Shown in pieces: positions 58,801 to 64,000 of a DNA stretch of 64,000 nt. The notes beneath the pieces were generated by a model. That model was given only the letters and a program-made list of their open reading frames with translations. It was not told the origin of the DNA and ran no database searches. The translations under genes were made by a program, and so were the position numbers. The DNA comes from Ceraceosorus guamensis (taxonomy: Eukaryota > Basidiomycota > Exobasidiomycetes > Ceraceosorales > Ceraceosoraceae): contig NW_020290018.1 in assembly GCF_003144195.1 (NCBI RefSeq), forward strand, positions 16,916-80,915, read 5' to 3'. Every line of letters begins with the position of its first letter. Position 1 is the stretch's first letter.

Positions 58801-59530
58801 GCCTCTTCGGTGTGACCACTCTGGACGTTGTCCGCGCCTCCACTTTCGTTTCAGAGGCAAATGGCGAGCCCACAAAGTCTCTGGACTACTCTGTCCCCAT
58901 CGTCGGTGGACACTCTGGAGAGACCATTGTCCCTCTGCTCTCCGCTTCTCAACCGGCCATCAAGTTCGATGCCAGCAAGCAAGCTGAAATCGTCAAGCGC
59001 ATCCAATTCGGAGGTGACGAGGTCGTCAAGGCAAAGGCTGGTGGAGGATCGGCCACCCTTTCCATGGCTTACGGTGCGTGAGACCATTCGTCGCTGCGCA
59101 TCTTGCTACCTGCTGACGTTCCATTCCTTTCACGGACGTGCATGAGCAGCTGGTGCTCGCTTCGCAATCTCCGTTCTGGAGGCCGCTTTCGGCGGCAAGT
59201 CCTCGACCGAGTACAGCTACATCGATGTCAAGGCTATCGGTGCCGGAGAGTGGTCGGGCGTGGTCGGAAGCTTGGACTTCTTCTCTGTGCCCGTCAAGCT
59301 TGGCAAGTCGGGTGTCGAGAGCGTCGGCTCTGCGCCCAAGCCTACCGCAGAGGAGGAGAAGCTTCTCAAGGTTGCGCAGGACCAGCTCAGCGGCAACATC
59401 TCGAAGGGCGTTCAATTTGTGAGTATTGATGACGTGTCATCGGCATGCCGCGTCAATGTCCACTGTCTGCATGAGCTAATCGCTTGTACATCTGCAGGTC
59501 GCTGAGACTGCTCAAAAGGCAGGTCTCTAA
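57873..59530 (+). CDS. MDH: NAD-dependent malate dehydrogenase
   Basis: Interconverts malate and oxaloacetate with NAD. Seven exons: 57873–57976, 58066–58210, 58439–58468 (30 nt), 58551–58699, 58802–59073, 59150–59418, 59498–59530; 333 residues. The dinucleotide fold starts at once ([19 protein letters not shown]), so there is no mitochondrial presequence. The mobile loop [14 protein letters not shown] carries the substrate-binding Arg residues, followed by [33 protein letters not shown] and the active-site His in [15 protein letters not shown]. The product ends in KAGL, not a canonical peroxisomal SKL, so the cytosol is the most likely site. Intron 58700–58801 contains an unbroken C29 run as its polypyrimidine tract. 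Confidence 0.95.
58771..58799. repeat. C29 homopolymer at the MDH intron 4 acceptor
   Basis: Twenty-nine consecutive C end immediately before the AG acceptor of intron 58700–58801. The run length is likely to vary between strains or sequencing reads. Confidence 0.9.
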
Positions 59531-60103
59531 ACGCGCGAATGCAGCGAGGTGACCTTCATTGCCAAAAGATGATAGACATGCCCTGATGAACCTTTACGGG
59601 ATGCCAAAGAAATACATCGCTCAATGGACCACGCGTGTGCATTCGCGAATGTGTGGAGCCCTAGTCCAATCGGCGTCGTAGGCTGAAGCGCAAGCAGGCC
59701 GGAGATGGCGGAGTGGTGTCCCAACTGCAAAATTCTCGAGCACGAACAAATTGAACAGCGCCTCTGGCCCAACTTGGCGCTGCGGGTGTTGACGAAATTG
59801 CACTCAACTGCAGCGACCGCTCGTGATTGATCGCATGAATTGGGCGGCGCTCTCAAGCATTGGCAGCACGCAAGACGTGAGCGGATTACAGATGCGCCAG
59901 AAGTGGGGGGCGGGGGTATCGAAAAGGAACAGGTGTTGGAAGGTTAGATGCGAAAGAGTGGGGGAGATAGGAGGGCACGAAGACGAACAGAAAGCGCACA
60001 CGGAGCAGCTTGTATGCGCGGAGGAGCAAAGTGCAAAAAGAAAGAGGGCTGCATGGAAGTACCCGTATCCGCCCAAAGCGTTCATTGCCGCAGACTCCCA
60101 AGG
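59531..60103. other. Convergent MDH/Ync13-like intergenic region
   Basis: About 570 bp between two stop codons; no gene recognised. Confidence 0.65.
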
Positions 60104-63100
60104 TCACCTATATCCCGAGCTTGGCAAAGGAGGAAGAGGCGCCCCTCCAGGACCTCTTGATGCTCGTTGAATAGCGGGAGGTCTCTGTCGAGGCCCACCT
60201 CCAGCCGATGCTGCTGCTGCTCCCCCGCTGCCCATGGCTGCCTGCAGACTGCTGATCGTCGCGAATTGCTGTCTCAGAAAATCCGTCGTGCCGGGTCGCA
60301 TACGAAGCAGACGCAGAATCACTGTGTTCAAAAAAGCCCGCAGTCGCGCTTGCGGTGTCAGTTTCGATGCGTCGCAATACGGAAAGCGCACAACTTTGCC
60401 CCCAAAACTCGCTTCGCTGCGCATCCCGAGACGAACCCTTGCTGCTCACCGTCCAGACTGTCATCCTGCTCCTCTCCCTTTTTGTCCTGCTTGCGCTTCT
60501 TGATTGTGCCAAGCGATCTTTGTTGAAGAACGCTCTTGTTCTTGGCGCGTCTGGAGGGTGCCCGACGGAGTCTCTGTTGAAGCTCGCGAACGCACGCCTC
60601 CATCAACGAATCCGTGTTGGCATCGTGATGTAGAGTGTATGCTACAATTTCGCGATACTTCGGTCCTTGCACTATTTCAAAAAAGAAGACATCCGGCCGC
60701 TTTGGTCAGACTGGTAATTGTTCGAGACTGAGCGAAATGGCAAGATGGCTGACTCACAGACTTCCAGGGGCACCCCGTGAGCAATGCCGGTTTCCTCGTC
60801 GTAGGCGTTGAAGTAGTTCCTAAGCATGCTCAGCCATTTAAAAACCACTTCGACTTCCTTGCCCGAAAGCTGCGGCATGTCCGAGGGAGCGTCTGATAGA
60901 GGTGGCAGCAGGATTGCATCGATAGTGTTCAGGACCTCTTTCCACACTTTAGTGAGCACTAGAAGAGATTCGCTCTCGCTCAGATTGCCTTTCAGAGTGG
61001 CTAGACATTCGTCAAGATAGTCAAGAAGTGGCAAGATAGCTCCTTCGATCTCCTGATCCGTAAGCTGGGCCGGCCTCTGCTTCTTCGGCAAGTCAGCTTG
61101 CACAGGCGGTATCGATGGTCCGTTGACATTGGTGCTGGCGAGCGCCTGAGCGTACAGTGCCTTGACATTGCCCAGCGCTTTGTCCAGATTGATGCCGCTG
61201 GTCCTGACGAGCGACTTCAGAACTTGCCGGGATAGGCATTGCCTGATGAAGATGCTCATCTGCAGAAGGATCCGAAGATGCACCTCTCATCGGTCAGCAA
61301 GGAATTTCTCACTCTTTCCTCGCGAGAAAAGCAACCCACCTTGTCCACAATGATGCGAATCATGTCGCTTTCGCACCGCTTTAGCGATCGGAACGCTCTT
61401 CCGAAGTGGAAGAGGATGTCATCCTTTTCACCTTCCATGCTGACTCTGGTGAGCAACTTGCCCTGAGTATCGAGATCCAACCAGAGCTCATGGGCTAGAT
61501 GATCGGCAAAGTATCTAGGATCTAACCTCAGGTAAGCTCTGCCACAAAGCACATGATCTCCGACCAGCTTCCGGTCCCACACAGTTGCGGCCAGCCACAT
61601 TTGCTTTTCTACAGGAATGTCGAAAGCTTCGTCCCATCTTGGATCGGGCGTCTCGTAGATTGTACGGGTTTTGGCAATCTTGTTGCCCCTCTCGTCGCTC
61701 AAAGTAACGAAAGAATCGATACGCGCTGTAGCTGAAGAGGACTTGATAGGCTGAAGGTTCTCCCCCAGCACGAGTTTGATAGTGAAGATATACCTATCTT
61801 GAGACTGCTTGTCCGGTACTCGAGGCCCCTGGGAGGTGATGATCCTAGCTTGCTCATCTGCGTCAATGCGTTGGTAGATCTTGTCGAGCAATGACCGTGC
61901 CGCTTCAATATTGTTCAGCTTGACGCAGGACTGCCAAGAGAAAGCGATGCCCGCAATGAGCAAAAGGCGCCATAAGACGAAGCGTTGTCTGACTCACAGT
62001 GGGTTGGAAGTGGAAAGGCTCGACTCGCTTCTCGCCCTGCAGCGTCTGCTTGGCTTTGACCATCCACGCGGATTGCTTCGACTGTACGTCCTGATCATCT
62101 GCCGTGCGTGGAAACATCTCTTCCATGAAGAGCTCCTCCACTCGACTACAGTATTGCTCAATCGATCTGCTCACGGTCTTCGCCAGACTTGTCAGAAATC
62201 GAGCATTGCTGTAAGGGTCGGGCCAGTCCATGCTGGATATGAAGTCTAGTGGCTGTTGAAGCGCACCGAATAGGTCGTCTATGGATGAGCTGTGAACAGC
62301 TCCCTCGCTTTCGATGGGCTGAAACCGATCAGAGGAGATGGCATTGTTGACCCACTCGCCTGTCTTCTTCTCGGTTAGAGTCAGCCATTGGTGGATATGG
62401 GGCTCAAACCATTCGGAAAGCACGAAGGATAGCTCAAGATCGGGACAGAATGCTGCATGCATCCGTAGCAAGCCCTTCACCCTGCCATAGAGCGTGTAGA
62501 CATCTTCGAATGGCAGAGCATTCCGGTCTCGCCGCGCATGGTCGACAATTTGCTGCTTCATCGAGTCCAAATCGTCGAGATAGAGGCTGACTTGCTTTTC
62601 CAAGAGCAGCGAGACAGGGTCGACAGATCCTAGCACTGGTTCAGGGTACTTCCTGTCGATCTTCTTAGCTCCTTTCTCTACCCATTCCAAAAGTTGCACG
62701 AGTGGTACGATCTCGTTGTCCACAATTTGCGAGAACAGATCCGTCGTCTTTGCGGTGTACTCGTGGATGGCCATGATGCGTATCCGGTCTTTGAGATCTT
62801 CGACAAACCTCGACATGTCCAAAATTTCGCCCTCAAGCTGACCATCTGCATGAACAAGACCTGACTCGTGGAGATCGGTGATGAGAGCGAGGTAAGGTTG
62901 GACATCCTCCGGGTCGACATTGTGCATATCTTGAAATGCCTCGTGAATGAACCGCATGAAAGACTCGAAAAGCGATGTGCACACTTTGACGAGTTGCTCG
63001 TGGTCGCTCCTTGTCCAATTTTCGAGGTTTGTGTCGGTCATGGCGTGCTGCGTAGCAGAGAGGGCCTCTGAAATGCAGTCGAGCGGCACCTCCCCCCTGT

Positions 63101-64000
63101 CATACCTGTACTTGATGACATCGAGGTTGGTCAAATCACGGAACGAGCTCATCAAACGCCATCTCAGCGAGCAGTCGGCGAGTAGCTCGACGTGGGACCG
63201 TGATAAGATGCTCAGAGAGACCTCTTCATCTTCAGCCTGGTATTTGATCTGCTCTAGATCGTAGTCGATGCACAATTCCAGAGCTCTTCGATAGTATGCC
63301 CTCGGGTCGGGCGGAATGAACGTGAAAGCTCCGAACGTGGCCTCTTCATCTTCCGGATCCTGCCCATCGCCCGCGGCAGTAGCGTCCGCATCTCCCGCGC
63401 CTGGACCACTGCCGCCGTCCTCAGCACCGGCGCCACTACCGGCGCCGGTTCCGGTCCTGGGGTTGATGTCCGAATTGGTTGTGCGAAGCAACTCTGGGTT
63501 AGCTCGACACATTTGCGCCATGATTGAGGACAAGTCTTGCAACTCCTGTCCTCGCCATTTTTGATAAGCTTCATCAGACTTGAAGTCTTCTCTCCGTGCG
63601 GGCCAGGAGGCCTGAAGGTTGATGTTCTTTACGCAGTGCTTCAGATCTATCATGGCAGCCTGGAGCGTCCCGGCGTATGGAGCTATGTTGGTTAGCAGCT
63701 TCGCATGGGCAGAGGGCAACCGGTAACTCCTCGTGTATGCGGTAACAAGGGGTCTCACCTTCTCGGTAGCAGTAGCTTTCATGAAATCGACATCTTTTCG
63801 CAATTGCTCTTCTTCGACCTGAAACAGCTCGCCAACAGTGCGAATCATTGCAGACTCGGCAATCGGATTGCCGCCCCCCACAGCAGTGACCGAGCTCGCT
63901 GCGCTAGCCCTCCTTTCCGTGGCCAGTGCATTGGAGGAGGAAGCTACAGCATTGAGATCCGCTCCATTCGATTCCCGTTTCTTCGTCGCGTCGGGGTCAG
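60104..64000 (-). CDS. ync13: Munc13/Ync13-like MUN–C2 protein, 5' end outside the window
   Basis: Fungal UNC13-type protein that acts in vesicle priming and exo-/endocytic balance at the plasma membrane. Minus-strand exons, 5' to 3': from beyond 64000 to 61998, 61930–61340, 61259–60758, 60671–60450, 60348–60104. The frame is open to the right edge, so the N-terminus is missing. The MUN region includes FEDVYTLYGRVKGLLRMHA and LSFVLSEWFEPHIHQWL. Next comes a C2 domain (YIFTIKLVLGENLQPI, DSFVTLSDERGNKIAKTRTI, DPRWDEAFDIPV, WLAATVWDRK, GRAYLRLDP), then the second MUN part (MRNYFNAY-like LRNYFNAYDEETG) and an ending LNTVILRLLRMRPGTTDFL. An acidic Gly/Ala-rich insert lies near 63370–63450. The position of the C2 domain between MUN halves matches S. 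pombe Ync13. Confidence 0.88.

Noticed and set aside
59498-59530. Peroxisomal targeting signal at the MDH C-terminus
   Set aside because: The end is AGL after Lys, which lacks the basic middle residue of a standard PTS1.
1-64000. CRISPR array, rRNA or tRNA genes
   Set aside because: No regularly spaced repeats of the right size, and no tRNA cloverleaf or rRNA signature was recognised by eye; a tRNA scan would be needed for certainty.

Overview
The window is nuclear DNA of a basidiomycete fungus. Genes carry short introns (mostly 55–100 nt) with GTGAGT-type donors and CAG/TAG acceptors, intergenic DNA is rich in microsatellites, and the protein families are typical of fungi. The gene set and the recurring GAGTC/TCACGAG intergenic motifs make a smut-like lineage (Ustilaginomycotina) my best guess; that placement is inference and cannot be proven from the sequence alone.

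Layout: TOR kinase (+, 1156–9180); VPS41 (-, 9739–13757); PDX1, the E3-binding subunit of pyruvate dehydrogenase (+, 14770–16070); an F-box protein (-, 16317–18823); an LRR protein (+, 20800–23121); a YIH1/IMPACT homologue (-, 23218–24903); MCM10 (+, 25697–28536). Then comes an 8.7-kb gene-poor stretch (28537–37278) with scattered protein-like fragments and one possible spliced gene of unknown family. Next are SDH7/SDHAF3 (-, 37279–38104); COQ8 running in frame into an oxidoreductase-like (OXLD1-type) domain (+, 38816–42352); a Ser-rich protein of unknown function (-, 42455–45261 or further upstream); a 3-kb intergenic stretch holding a 515-bp MITE with 9-bp target duplications; an MFS transporter (-, 48535–50951); an HhH-GPD DNA glycosylase (+, 51944–53781); a membrane-anchored PL14-like polysaccharide lyase (-, 53833–56342); malate dehydrogenase (+, 57873–59530); and the 3' part of a Munc13/Ync13-like MUN-C2 protein (-, 60104 to beyond 64000).

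Genes mostly alternate strand, so the region is built of convergent pairs (51–600 bp apart) and divergent pairs with 0.7–2 kb shared promoters. Several products are mitochondrial or feed respiration (PDX1, SDH7, COQ8, OXLD1-like part, and by metabolism MDH). SDH7 and COQ8 share one divergent promoter. TOR, YIH1 (Gcn2 regulator) and VPS41 (HOPS) belong to nutrient sensing and vacuolar traffic. No rRNA, tRNA or CRISPR array was recognised.

For all spliced genes below I placed exon borders by eye and checked that exon lengths keep one reading frame; none has transcript support here.
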